Assembly: GCA_947461015.1 (NCBI GenBank)
Contig: CANHIR010000049.1
Span: 1 to 11,354 of the forward strand
DNA: 11,354 nucleotides
Origin: Bacteroidota bacterium
Lineage (GTDB): Bacteria; Bacteroidota; Bacteroidia; Chitinophagales; Chitinophagaceae
Direction: 5' to 3'
Part shown: piece by piece, positions 1-6,668 of the stretch
Layout of the letters: the number at the start of each line of letters is the position of its first letter
Numbering within the stretch: the first letter of the stretch is position 1
Translations under genes and position numbers: made by a program
The notes under the pieces: model-generated
What the model was told of the DNA's origin: nothing
Database searches by the model: none
Seen by the model: the letters and a program-made list of their open reading frames with translations, nothing else

Positions 1-477
1 AAAAATAATTTACAAGTTATTGAAGAAAAAGGGTTGCAATTAATTTGGCAAACCGGAAAGACAAATGAAAATATTTATGCAGCTGCTGCAGAAAATTTTT
101 CAAATGTTTATGTAAGTGCATTTATCGATGATATGAGTGCAGCCTATACAGCAGCAGATTTTATAGTGAGTAGATCGGGCGCCATGGCGGTTGCGGAAAT
201 ATGTGTTGCTAAAAAGCCAGCTTTGTTCGTGCCTTATCCTCTTGCTGCAGAAGATCACCAAACATTTAATGCGATGTCTTTAGTAAAAGAAGGAGCTGCG
301 TGTATTGTCTCAGATAAAGAAGTGAATGAAAAATTAATTTCGACCATTTTAGAGGTGATTAGCGATGATAAAAAAATGGAGCAAATGCAATTAAAAATAG
401 CATCCTTTGTTTTATTAAATGCGGATCAGGTTATTGCAAGTGAAATTATTAATCAAGTTGAAAATGCTAAATCCTAA
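1..477 (+). CDS. murG: MurG, UDP-GlcNAc:lipid I N-acetylglucosaminyltransferase (3' part only)
   Basis: This is the C-terminal 158 codons of MurG, the peripheral inner-membrane GT28 glycosyltransferase that adds GlcNAc to lipid I to make lipid II. The frame is open from base 1, so the true start lies upstream; the TTG at 34 is an internal Leu codon. The visible part is the UDP-GlcNAc-binding C-terminal domain. It has the family signature RSGAMAVAE (codons from about 172), with the conserved Glu at 196-198, and AAEDHQT at 244-264, whose Gln is a donor-sugar contact in the family. The full protein is usually about 360 residues, so a bit under half is present. The stop is 13 bp before murC, which fits co-transcription in the dcw cluster. 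Identification is firm from the motifs and from the neighbour. Confidence 0.95.
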   Translation, partial: KNNLQVIEEKGLQLIWQTGKTNENIYAAAAENFSNVYVSAFIDDMSAAYTAADFIVSRSGAMAVAEICVAKKPALFVPYPLAAEDHQTFNAMSLVKEGAACIVSDKEVNEKLISTILEVISDDKKMEQMQLKIASFVLLNADQVIASEIINQVENAKS

Positions 478-490
478 TTAATATATAAAA

Positions 491-1849
491 ATGAATCCAT
501 TAACAAATAGTAAGCGAATTTATTTTATAGGCATTGGTGGTATTGGCATGAGTGCATTGGCAAGATATTTCAATACACAAGGTGTGGTAGTTTCCGGTTA
601 TGATAAAACGCCTACAACTTTGACGGATGATTTAGAAAAAGAAGGAATTCAAATCCATTTTGAAGACGATTTATCCAAAATAGACAAAGAGGCTACTGTT
701 ATTGTATATACACCGGCAATTCCGGCTGACCACAAAGAACTAAATTTTTATAAAGACAATGGCTACTTGGTTGTAAAAAGAAGCGACGTGCTTAATTGGA
801 TTACAGAAAATGCATTTACCATTGCCATTGCAGGCACACATGGTAAAACAACAACCACTTCAATGACAGCACATATTCTTCGTCATACTGGCTATGGCTG
901 TAATGCTTTTTTAGGTGGGATTGCGTCCAATTATAATACTAATTTTTGGAGTCATGAAAACAATACGGTGGTTGTGGAGGCAGATGAGTATGATAGAAGC
1001 TTTTTAAAATTAGCACCAAATATTGCAGTAGTCACAGCAGTAGATCCGGATCATTTAGACATTTATGGAACTGCCGAAGAAGTACTCAAAGCGTTTGGGC
1101 AATTCACTGATAAAATAAAGCAAGGTGGCACCCTTATTCAAAAAATGGGGACTGAATTTAATGTCGATAAGTCTAATAAAACTGTATTTTCTTATGGATA
1201 CGACAAGGCAGCAGCATCTTTTCATACCGTTAATTTAAAAGTGGTAGAGGGTTCTTATATTTTTGATTTTGTTCATCCACTTGGAATCATGAAGGATGTT
1301 GTATTAAATATGGGCGGCTTGCACAATGTAGAAAATGCAACAGCAGCAATTGCTATTGCATTGACATTAAACATTGAAGAACAAAAAATTAAAGAAGCGG
1401 TTGCGGCATTCAAGGGAGTTAAAAGACGTTTTGAGTATAAAGTAAAAACTGCAAATAAAGTTTTGATTGATGATTACGCACATCACCCTGAAGAGTTGAA
1501 TGCATTAATAAGTGGGGTAAGAAGTTTATATCCAAGGGAAAAAATGGTTCTTGTTTTTCAGCCACACTTATACAGTAGAACGCAGGATCAAGCTAAAGGC
1601 TTTATAGAAGTACTTGATAAAGCAGACGAGGTAATATTATTGCCTATCTATCCTGCTAGGGAATTGCCCATAGAGGGCGTTACCAGTGAAATGTTGTTAA
1701 ATGGCATGAAATTAAACAATAAAAGAGTGATGACTAAGGAGGCATTAATAGAATGGGCAAGTGCTACTTCAGATAAATTAATTGTTATGGCCGGGGCGGG
1801 AGATATTGATGTTTGTATTAATAAAATCCAAGATCTACTTACAAAATAA
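491..1849 (+). CDS. murC: UDP-N-acetylmuramate--L-alanine ligase MurC
   Basis: This cytoplasmic ATP-dependent ligase adds L-Ala to UDP-MurNAc, the first step of peptidoglycan stem-peptide synthesis. It is 452 residues long, normal for Bacteroidota. The N-terminal Rossmann-like domain has FIGIGGIGMSALA (about 12-24), which binds the UDP-sugar. The central Mur ligase domain has the P-loop GTHGKTTTT (115-123), EADEYDRSF (163-171) and the LHNVENA segment (277-283). The C-terminal domain begins around RRFE (312-315) and carries DDYAHHP (327-333), QPHLYSRT (357-364) and GAGDI (435-439). The HHP and SRT motifs are typical of MurC rather than MurD, E or F. The ATG follows an A/T-rich stretch with no Shine-Dalgarno sequence. 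It starts 13 bp after murG and ends 2 bp before ftsQ, so the genes are probably translated from one message. Nothing in it looks broken. Confidence 0.97.
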   Translation: MNPLTNSKRIYFIGIGGIGMSALARYFNTQGVVVSGYDKTPTTLTDDLEKEGIQIHFEDDLSKIDKEATVIVYTPAIPADHKELNFYKDNGYLVVKRSDVLNWITENAFTIAIAGTHGKTTTTSMTAHILRHTGYGCNAFLGGIASNYNTNFWSHENNTVVVEADEYDRSFLKLAPNIAVVTAVDPDHLDIYGTAEEVLKAFGQFTDKIKQGGTLIQKMGTEFNVDKSNKTVFSYGYDKAAASFHTVNLKVVEGSYIFDFVHPLGIMKDVVLNMGGLHNVENATAAIAIALTLNIEEQKIKEAVAAFKGVKRRFEYKVKTANKVLIDDYAHHPEELNALISGVRSLYPREKMVLVFQPHLYSRTQDQAKGFIEVLDKADEVILLPIYPARELPIEGVTSEMLLNGMKLNNKRVMTKEALIEWASATSDKLIVMAGAGDIDVCINKIQDLLTK

Positions 1850-1851
1850 CC

Positions 1852-2955
1852 ATGAAGCACTGGAAAAAAATATTAGGATGGATTTTGTGGTCACTTGCTG
1901 CAATAGCGTTTGTCGTTTTATTTGTATTGGCATGGCGTGCAAAATCGGCAAAAAAGTGTAGCGCTATACAAATAGAGTTGGCTGGTAAAACTACTGGTTA
2001 CTTATTCATGGACGAGAAAGAAATTATTAAATTGGTCAATGACCAAGGTGCAAGAGTAGGCACTCCAGTAAGTGATATAAATTTATATGCAATAGAGCAA
2101 GCATTATTAGCAACTAAGTGGGTTGAGAAAACTAAAATTTACCTAGACAATCAACAGCAACTTAATATTCAAATTGAACAAAGAATTCCAATTGCTAGAG
2201 TTTTTACAGCATCCGGAAATTCTTTTTATATAGATAAAGTTGCTCAAAAATTACCACTTAAGAACTTGTCAGTGATGCGTTTGCCAGTATTTACGGGATT
2301 TCCATCTGATCAAGACCGGATGTCAAAGCCGGATAGTATTTTGTTGCAGCATATACAGCGTTTTGCATCCATTATTCAAAAAGACAGTTTTTTCTTGGCA
2401 CAAATTGCTCAAATAAATATTGCTCAAAATGGTGATTTTGAAATGATACCAACCATTGGTGATCATACGGTCTTGATAGGAAAGGCAGAGCATTTGGAAG
2501 ATAAACTAAACAGACTTTATACTTTTTATAAAAAAGTGTTGGTTCCTTCGGGGTTGAATGCATATGCAGTATTGGATGTAAGATTTGACCATCAGGTGGT
2601 TGCCCTTAAAAAGGGGATGCAGCCCATTGACCACAATGCTTTACCACCTCCAACTTTGAATGTGGATACTCCTATCAATTCAGCAGTATTAGTGGATACC
2701 AGTAAAAGTGGGATTATGGTAACGAAACCGACAACCCCCTCCAAAAAATCAGATACCCTTCCTAAAAAACCTATCGTGAAAGTGGAAAAAGCAAAAGAGG
2801 AAAAGCCAATTAAACAAAAACAAAGTAGTCAAGAAAACAATAAACCAAAGGTAAAAACGTTAAACAATACGAAGCCAACTCCTAGGGCCATCTTACCCAA
2901 GAAAGTAGCTTCAGACAACAACAAAACAACTAAGAAAACAACTAAAAAACTATAA
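1852..2955 (+). CDS. ftsQ: Cell division protein FtsQ (DivIB-like) with long basic C-terminal tail
   Basis: This is a bitopic divisome protein: a short cytoplasmic N-terminus, one membrane helix (about residues 8-28, ILGWILWSLAAIAFVVLFVL) and a periplasmic remainder. Residues about 38-105 fit the POTRA domain (VEKTKIYLDN then QLNIQIEQRIPIARV), and 106-250 the FtsQ beta domain, ending LDVRFDHQVVALKKG. The order and the LDVRF motif are usual for the family, although primary conservation is low. Beyond about residue 258 there is a Pro/Lys/Thr-rich tail of roughly 110 residues that should be disordered; residues 291-367 hold 23 Lys/Arg and 6 Asp/Glu. The extreme end is a twice-repeated KTTK from a 12-bp tandem repeat. 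The gene starts 2 bp after the murC stop and ends 2 bp before ftsA. The call rests on context, the membrane helix and the FtsQ-like middle. Confidence 0.9.
   Translation: MKHWKKILGWILWSLAAIAFVVLFVLAWRAKSAKKCSAIQIELAGKTTGYLFMDEKEIIKLVNDQGARVGTPVSDINLYAIEQALLATKWVEKTKIYLDNQQQLNIQIEQRIPIARVFTASGNSFYIDKVAQKLPLKNLSVMRLPVFTGFPSDQDRMSKPDSILLQHIQRFASIIQKDSFFLAQIAQINIAQNGDFEMIPTIGDHTVLIGKAEHLEDKLNRLYTFYKKVLVPSGLNAYAVLDVRFDHQVVALKKGMQPIDHNALPPPTLNVDTPINSAVLVDTSKSGIMVTKPTTPSKKSDTLPKKPIVKVEKAKEEKPIKQKQSSQENNKPKVKTLNNTKPTPRAILPKKVASDNNKTTKKTTKKL
2923..2946 (+). repeat. 12-bp tandem repeat, two copies, at the 3' end of ftsQ
   Basis: AAAACAACTAAG (2923-2934) is followed directly by AAAACAACTAAA (2935-2946), with one mismatch. 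The unit is in frame and encodes KTTK twice just before the final KL and the stop. A unit length divisible by three lets the tail grow or shrink without a frameshift. Confidence 0.75.
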
Positions 2956-2957
2956 AA

Positions 2958-4379
2958 ATGAGTCAAAACAAATCGCCAATCATTGTAGGCTTAGATATTG
3001 GTACTACTAAAATTGCAGCTATTGCAGGTCGTAAAAATGAATTTGGAAAATTAGAGATCCTTGGATTTGGACGTGCCAATAGCAATGGGGTTCAACATGG
3101 ACAGGTTTTAAACATTGACCAAACCATAAGAGCTATTCACCAGGCATTGGAAAATTGTAGAAATAGTAACCCTGAATTAGAAATCAAAGAGGTTTATGTG
3201 GGAATTGCGGGTCATCATATTAAGAGTTTACAAACGCGGGGAGATATTGTAAGACAGGATCCAGAAATTGAAATAGATCCTACTGAGATTGAGCAATTGA
3301 TCAATAACCAAAGAAAGACATTTATTCCTGCTGGAGATCAAATCATTGATGTAATTCCACAAGAATTTTATGTGGACAATAATACAAATATAAAAGAACC
3401 AGTTGGGGTAAATGGTGTAAAAGTGGGTGCTAACTTTTTAATTTTGACTGGGGATAGAAATGCAATTAGAAACATTAATCGTTCGGTAGAAAGAAGTGGG
3501 TTAACGACCAAAGATTTAGTATTGCAACCGTTGGCTTCTTCTAGTGCTGTTATGAGTGATATTGATTTAGAAGCGGGTGTAGCCATTTTAGATATTGGGG
3601 GTGGTACCAGTGATCTTGCCGTATTTTATGATGGCATTTTAAAACATACTGCTGTTATTCCTTTTGGCGGCGAAAACATCACACATGACATTCGATTAGG
3701 ATTAGGTGTGTTAAAAAGTCAGGCGGAAGCTATGAAAGTGCAATTTGGTAGTGCTTTGTCAACAGAGGCAAATGCAAATGCGTATGTTACCATACCAGGT
3801 TTAAGAGGAATGCCAGCAAAAGAAATAAGTGTAAAAAATCTTGCAAGTATCATTCAAGCAAGAATGAGCGAAATATTAGATTTTGTGACCTATCATTTAA
3901 AACAAGTGGGATTAGACAGTCGCTTGCTAAATGGAGGTATCATTTTAACTGGCGGTGGGTCTCAACTAAAACACTTAATACAATTAACAGAGTACATAAC
4001 TGGTTTGAATGCAAGAATTGGGATTCCTAATGAGCATTTAGCACCAAACCATATTGATGAACTTAAAAAACCTATGTATTCAACTTGTATTGGTTTAATA
4101 TTAAAGGGATATAATGATTTTGAAAGAAAAAACAAGGAATTCCCTGAAAGCTTCCAACAATTAGAGGTGCCTTCCTCTTTAAAATTGGACAAAACAGCAA
4201 TTGAAGACATCATCAACAAAGCGGTCAACAAAAAAGAAGAAGAAGAGGTAAAGGAAGAAGAAGTAACTGCTGAGGTTGATGAGAAAACAATGGGAAAAAG
4301 ATTGGGTTTCTGGGATCGTTTCAAATCAAATTTGATAGAGATTTTCGCAGAAAACGAAGACAAACCATTCCAACAATAA
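2958..4379 (+). CDS. ftsA: Cell division protein FtsA, actin-like membrane anchor of FtsZ
   Basis: FtsA is the actin/Hsp70-fold ATPase that holds FtsZ filaments on the inner membrane and recruits later divisome proteins. At 473 residues it is somewhat longer than E. coli FtsA (420). Visible motifs are phosphate-1 GLDIGTTKIAA (11-21), the 1C (SHS2) region around 80-165, phosphate-2 LDIGGGTSDLAV (211-222), the adenosine motif ILTGGGSQLKHL (329-340), and PMYSTCIGLIL (372-382). After the core comes a Lys/Glu-rich linker (about 423-443, with EEEE and KEEE runs). It ends in KRLGFWDRFKSNLIEIFAE (447-465), which has the pattern of the amphipathic membrane-targeting helix expected at this position. 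The gene starts 2 bp after ftsQ and is followed by a 102-bp gap before ftsZ. All nucleotide-binding motifs are intact. Confidence 0.97.
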   Translation: MSQNKSPIIVGLDIGTTKIAAIAGRKNEFGKLEILGFGRANSNGVQHGQVLNIDQTIRAIHQALENCRNSNPELEIKEVYVGIAGHHIKSLQTRGDIVRQDPEIEIDPTEIEQLINNQRKTFIPAGDQIIDVIPQEFYVDNNTNIKEPVGVNGVKVGANFLILTGDRNAIRNINRSVERSGLTTKDLVLQPLASSSAVMSDIDLEAGVAILDIGGGTSDLAVFYDGILKHTAVIPFGGENITHDIRLGLGVLKSQAEAMKVQFGSALSTEANANAYVTIPGLRGMPAKEISVKNLASIIQARMSEILDFVTYHLKQVGLDSRLLNGGIILTGGGSQLKHLIQLTEYITGLNARIGIPNEHLAPNHIDELKKPMYSTCIGLILKGYNDFERKNKEFPESFQQLEVPSSLKLDKTAIEDIINKAVNKKEEEEVKEEEVTAEVDEKTMGKRLGFWDRFKSNLIEIFAENEDKPFQQ

Positions 4380-4428
4380 TTACCCACATTATGGTTATAA
4401 ATATCTACTTAAGATTTTATAAATAGAT

Positions 4429-4436
4429 TAATTTCG
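4429..4436 (+). promoter_or_regulatory. Possible -7 box of a ftsZ-proximal promoter
   Basis: The 102-bp ftsA-ftsZ gap contains TAATTTCG, one mismatch from the Bacteroidota -7 consensus TAnnTTTG, 45 bp before the ftsZ ATG. I found no TTG at the expected distance upstream, so the -33 half is weak. A separate promoter for ftsZ is biologically plausible because this is the only long gap inside the cluster, but the sequence support is modest. Confidence 0.35.
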
Positions 4437-4440
4437 AAAC

Positions 4441-4459
4441 ACTAACTACCTACTAACTA
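4441..4459 (+). repeat. Two ACTAACTA direct repeats with 11-bp period in the ftsZ leader
   Basis: ACTAACTA occurs at 4441-4448 and again at 4452-4459, separated by CCT, giving an 11-bp period close to one helical turn. It lies just downstream of the possible ftsZ -7 box and 22 bp before the ATG. It could be a protein-binding site or simply low-complexity leader. Confidence 0.5.
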
Positions 4460-4481
4460 ACCCATTTAAAAAACAAAAAGA

Positions 4482-6464
4482 ATGATTCAATTTGACTTAC
4501 CAAAGCAAAAATCATCCATCATCAAGGTCCTAGGCGTTGGTGGCGGCGGTAGCAATGCCGTTAATTTCATGTTTCAGCAAGATATTGAAGGTGTTGATTT
4601 TATCATCTGCAACACAGATTCAAAAGCAATTGAGCAAAGCCCTGTTCCCAATAAAATTCAGTTAGGTCCCCATTTAACCCAAGGTTTAGGTGCTGGAGCA
4701 GATCCTTCTGTGGGAAAATTGGCTACTGAAGAGTCTTTGGAAGAAATAAAGAAAATATTAGAAGTTAATACCAAAATGGCTTTCATCACCGTTGGTATGG
4801 GTGGGGGTACAGGTACTGGGGGTGCTCCAATTATTGCAAAAATTTGTAAAGATTTAGGCATTCTAACGGTAGGGATTGTAACCACTCCTTTTGGATTTGA
4901 GGGCCCTCGTCGTCAAAAACAAGCAGAAGAGGGTATCAACCAATTAAAGCCTTTAGTAGATACTTTATTGGTGATTTCGAACGACAAATTGCGTGTTCAA
5001 TATGGCAATTTAAAAATGAAAGAAGCTTTTACCAAAGCGGACAATGTTTTGGCAACTGCAGCAAAATGTATCACAGATGTAATTAATAGCCGTGGTCATA
5101 TTATTGTGGATTTTGCAGACGTTTGTACTGTTATGAAAAACGGAGGCGTGGCTATTTTAGGAAAGGCCGAAGTAGAAGGAGAAAACAGAGCACAAAGAGC
5201 TATTGAAGAAGCCTTAAATTCTCCATTATTGAATGACAATGATATTAAAGGTGCTAAGTGGATTTTATTAAATATAAATAGTGCCGAAGGTGATTTTGAA
5301 TGTAGCATGGATGAATTAGAAACCATTAGCAATATTTTAAGAGAACGTACAGGAGAACATAGCGATGTAATTATGGGAAGTGGCTATGATGATACTTTAG
5401 GTGAAAAAATTGGCATTACTTTAATTGCAACTGGATTTGAAGGTAAGGATCCGTTTAAAAAAGATGAACCAAAAAAAGCGGAGGCCCCTCTTGAGGAAAA
5501 AATTGTCATGACATTAGCAGCTGAAACTTCTGAATTAGAAGTGCCAAGCAGCGACGAGGAGCCTATACAAAATGCATTAGCGCATGACAATGAAGCGGAA
5601 GTTGAAAACCACTTTATTTTAGACATTTCAAGTGAAGCCCCTGTAACCTATAGTTTTGATGTAGTTGAACCAGAAAACACATTCGATGCAAGCCAAGAGG
5701 CAGCTGAATTTGCTGAGTTAACCATCGCGTCTGCAATGATCATTGAGGAGAGCAACGCGTCAGCGTTTGATGCAGATGAACAATTAAATGATGAAGCCGA
5801 AGAAGAAAATGCGTTAAATGTAAGTGAAGAAGTTATCCTGTTTGATGCTGGTGAAGAGGTGCAAGCTAAAGAAGAGGTTTTTGAATTAAACATGAATCAA
5901 GAGCCTACTGTAGATTATGGTAACCCCTTTGTTTTAAATAAGCCTACCAATATTTATGTGGACGAGCTTACACCTGTTGAAACAGAAAACATAATGGAGG
6001 TGGAGCAACCATTGCCAAATGCTGAACCTTTGGCTGAAACAATAAGTACATATGTTGAAGTGCCTGTTGAAGATAATTTTCAAACTTCATTTAGGGTTGC
6101 AGAAGAACAGGAAGAAGTGATGCAATTGGTGGTTCGTGAACAAACCAATATCAATAATGATGGAAGAAAGTCAAATATCCAAAACGTTGATATGCCAATA
6201 GACGATTCTGAAGAACAAAGAAGAAAAGTGCGTGAGCGTATTCAAAAGTTAAGAAACTTATCTTTTAATATAGGCAATGGAAATGATCCAAGTGCTGAAT
6301 TTGACGAAGTACCTGCTTATGTAAGACGCAATATGGACATGTTTGGCAACACACTGGCTTCTGTAGAAAATTATTACAGCAAGTATACAGTTGAGCAAGA
6401 CGAAAATAATAAAACTCAAATATCTTCCATCAATACTTTTCTAGATGGTAACAAGCCAGATTAA
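4482..6464 (+). CDS. ftsZ: Cell division GTPase FtsZ with long acidic linker
   Basis: FtsZ is the tubulin-like GTPase that forms the Z ring. At 660 residues it is far longer than E. coli FtsZ (383), although long forms are known in Bacteroidota. The GTPase and activation domains fill about residues 12-322: GVGGGGSNAVNFM (18-30), the tubulin signature GGGTGTGGAP (107-116), TTPFGFEGPRR (134-144), the T7 loop IVDFADVCTVM (208-218), and DVIMGSGYDD (295-304). The T7 loop normally reads NxDxxD; here the Asn is Ile (codon ATT), with both Asp kept (210, 213). Residues 331-560 are an acidic, probably disordered linker with 59 Asp/Glu against 7 Lys/Arg. A basic helix follows (EEQRRKVRERIQKLRNL, 577-593), then the conserved C-terminal peptide EVPAYVRRN (609-617). 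A further tail ends INTFLDGNKPD, resembling the Bacteroidota NxFLxxN ending. The ATG follows an A-rich stretch. Confidence 0.97.
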   Translation: MIQFDLPKQKSSIIKVLGVGGGGSNAVNFMFQQDIEGVDFIICNTDSKAIEQSPVPNKIQLGPHLTQGLGAGADPSVGKLATEESLEEIKKILEVNTKMAFITVGMGGGTGTGGAPIIAKICKDLGILTVGIVTTPFGFEGPRRQKQAEEGINQLKPLVDTLLVISNDKLRVQYGNLKMKEAFTKADNVLATAAKCITDVINSRGHIIVDFADVCTVMKNGGVAILGKAEVEGENRAQRAIEEALNSPLLNDNDIKGAKWILLNINSAEGDFECSMDELETISNILRERTGEHSDVIMGSGYDDTLGEKIGITLIATGFEGKDPFKKDEPKKAEAPLEEKIVMTLAAETSELEVPSSDEEPIQNALAHDNEAEVENHFILDISSEAPVTYSFDVVEPENTFDASQEAAEFAELTIASAMIIEESNASAFDADEQLNDEAEEENALNVSEEVILFDAGEEVQAKEEVFELNMNQEPTVDYGNPFVLNKPTNIYVDELTPVETENIMEVEQPLPNAEPLAETISTYVEVPVEDNFQTSFRVAEEQEEVMQLVVREQTNINNDGRKSNIQNVDMPIDDSEEQRRKVRERIQKLRNLSFNIGNGNDPSAEFDEVPAYVRRNMDMFGNTLASVENYYSKYTVEQDENNKTQISSINTFLDGNKPD

Positions 6465-6496
6465 ACTAGTTTTTATAGTACAGTTGATTTAGTTGT

Positions 6497-6523
6497 AACC
6501 CCCGCCGTAAGGCGGGGGTTTTT
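6497..6523 (+). terminator. Rho-independent terminator of the dcw operon, copy 1
   Basis: A perfect 10-bp stem, AACCCCCGCC (6497-6506) with GGCGGGGGTT (6511-6520), is closed by a GTAA tetraloop of the stable GNRA class. The T run spans 6519-6523. It lies 33 bp after the ftsZ stop, on the same strand. Only two T residues would follow the hairpin on the other strand, so it should act mainly in the + direction. Confidence 0.92.
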
Positions 6524-6543
6524 ATTTAGATTGTAGATTATGA
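6498..6543 (+). repeat. 46-bp direct repeat, copy 1 (contains terminator 1)
   Basis: This is the first of two copies 87 bp apart that match at 45 of 46 positions; the one difference is G at 6536 against A at 6623. The unit is an ACCCCCGCC-GTAA-GGCGGGGGT hairpin, a T run, then ATTTAGATTGTA and ATTATGA. Because the identity continues beyond the hairpin into the AT-rich flank, duplication is more likely than two independent terminators. Confidence 0.9.
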
Positions 6544-6579
6544 GCCCTCTTATTTTTTGAATTTAAGAGGGTTCATAAT
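6537..6579 (+). other. 16-bp hairpin between the two terminators
   Basis: ATTATGAGCCCTCTTA (6537-6552) pairs with TAAGAGGGTTCATAAT (6564-6579) over 16 bp, with a single G-U wobble, leaving an 11-nt loop rich in T. No T run follows the 3' arm, so it is not a typical terminator. Its 5' arm reuses the last seven bases of repeat copy 1 (ATTATGA, 6537-6543). The same seven bases recur at the end of copy 2 (6624-6630), so the 3' arm could pair with either one. It could stabilise or process the RNA 3' end; the role is unknown. Confidence 0.75.
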
Positions 6580-6584
6580 TTCTC

Positions 6585-6610
6585 ACCCCCGCCGTAAGGC
6601 GGGGGTTTTT
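6585..6610 (+). terminator. Rho-independent terminator, copy 2
   Basis: A 9-bp stem, ACCCCCGCC (6585-6593) with GGCGGGGGT (6598-6606), has the same GTAA loop and runs into TTTT (6607-6610). It would catch transcripts that read through copy 1 and so insulate the 6669 gene, whose -7 box begins 47 bp further on. Confidence 0.9.
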
Positions 6611-6630
6611 ATTTAGATTGTAAATTATGA
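6585..6630 (+). repeat. 46-bp direct repeat, copy 2 (contains terminator 2)
   Basis: This is the second copy of the unit at 6498-6543, with one substitution. It ends in ATTATGA at 6624-6630, followed by sequence unrelated to what follows copy 1. No target-site duplication or open reading frame accompanies it. Confidence 0.9.
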
Positions 6631-6656
6631 TTCCGCTTTAGCGTATTGTTTTTGGC

Positions 6657-6664
6657 TACCTTTG
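6657..6664 (+). promoter_or_regulatory. -7 promoter box of the 6669 gene
   Basis: TACCTTTG matches the Bacteroidota -7 consensus TAnnTTTG exactly. Only four bases (CATT) separate it from the ATG at 6669, so transcription should begin at or within a few bases of the start codon. I see no good TTG at the usual -33 distance, which lowers confidence. Confidence 0.65.
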
Positions 6665-6668
6665 CATT

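Noticed and set aside
34..36. TTG at 34 as the start of a 147-residue gene.
   Set aside because: The frame is open to base 1 and encodes MurG sequence, so this is an internal codon of a truncated gene.
3962..4387. 141-codon open frame on the - strand opposite the end of ftsA, rich in Ser.
   Set aside because: It is the antisense shadow of the Glu/Lys-rich FtsA linker, with no recognisable domain and no promoter. The same applies to the other antisense frames opposite ftsZ, the YfcH-like gene and the fad gene.
6498..6630. Insertion sequence, MITE or CRISPR-like array from the 46-bp repeats.
   Set aside because: There are only two copies, with no terminal inverted repeats enclosing the whole, no target-site duplication and no transposase or cas gene; the repeat is explained by a duplicated terminator.
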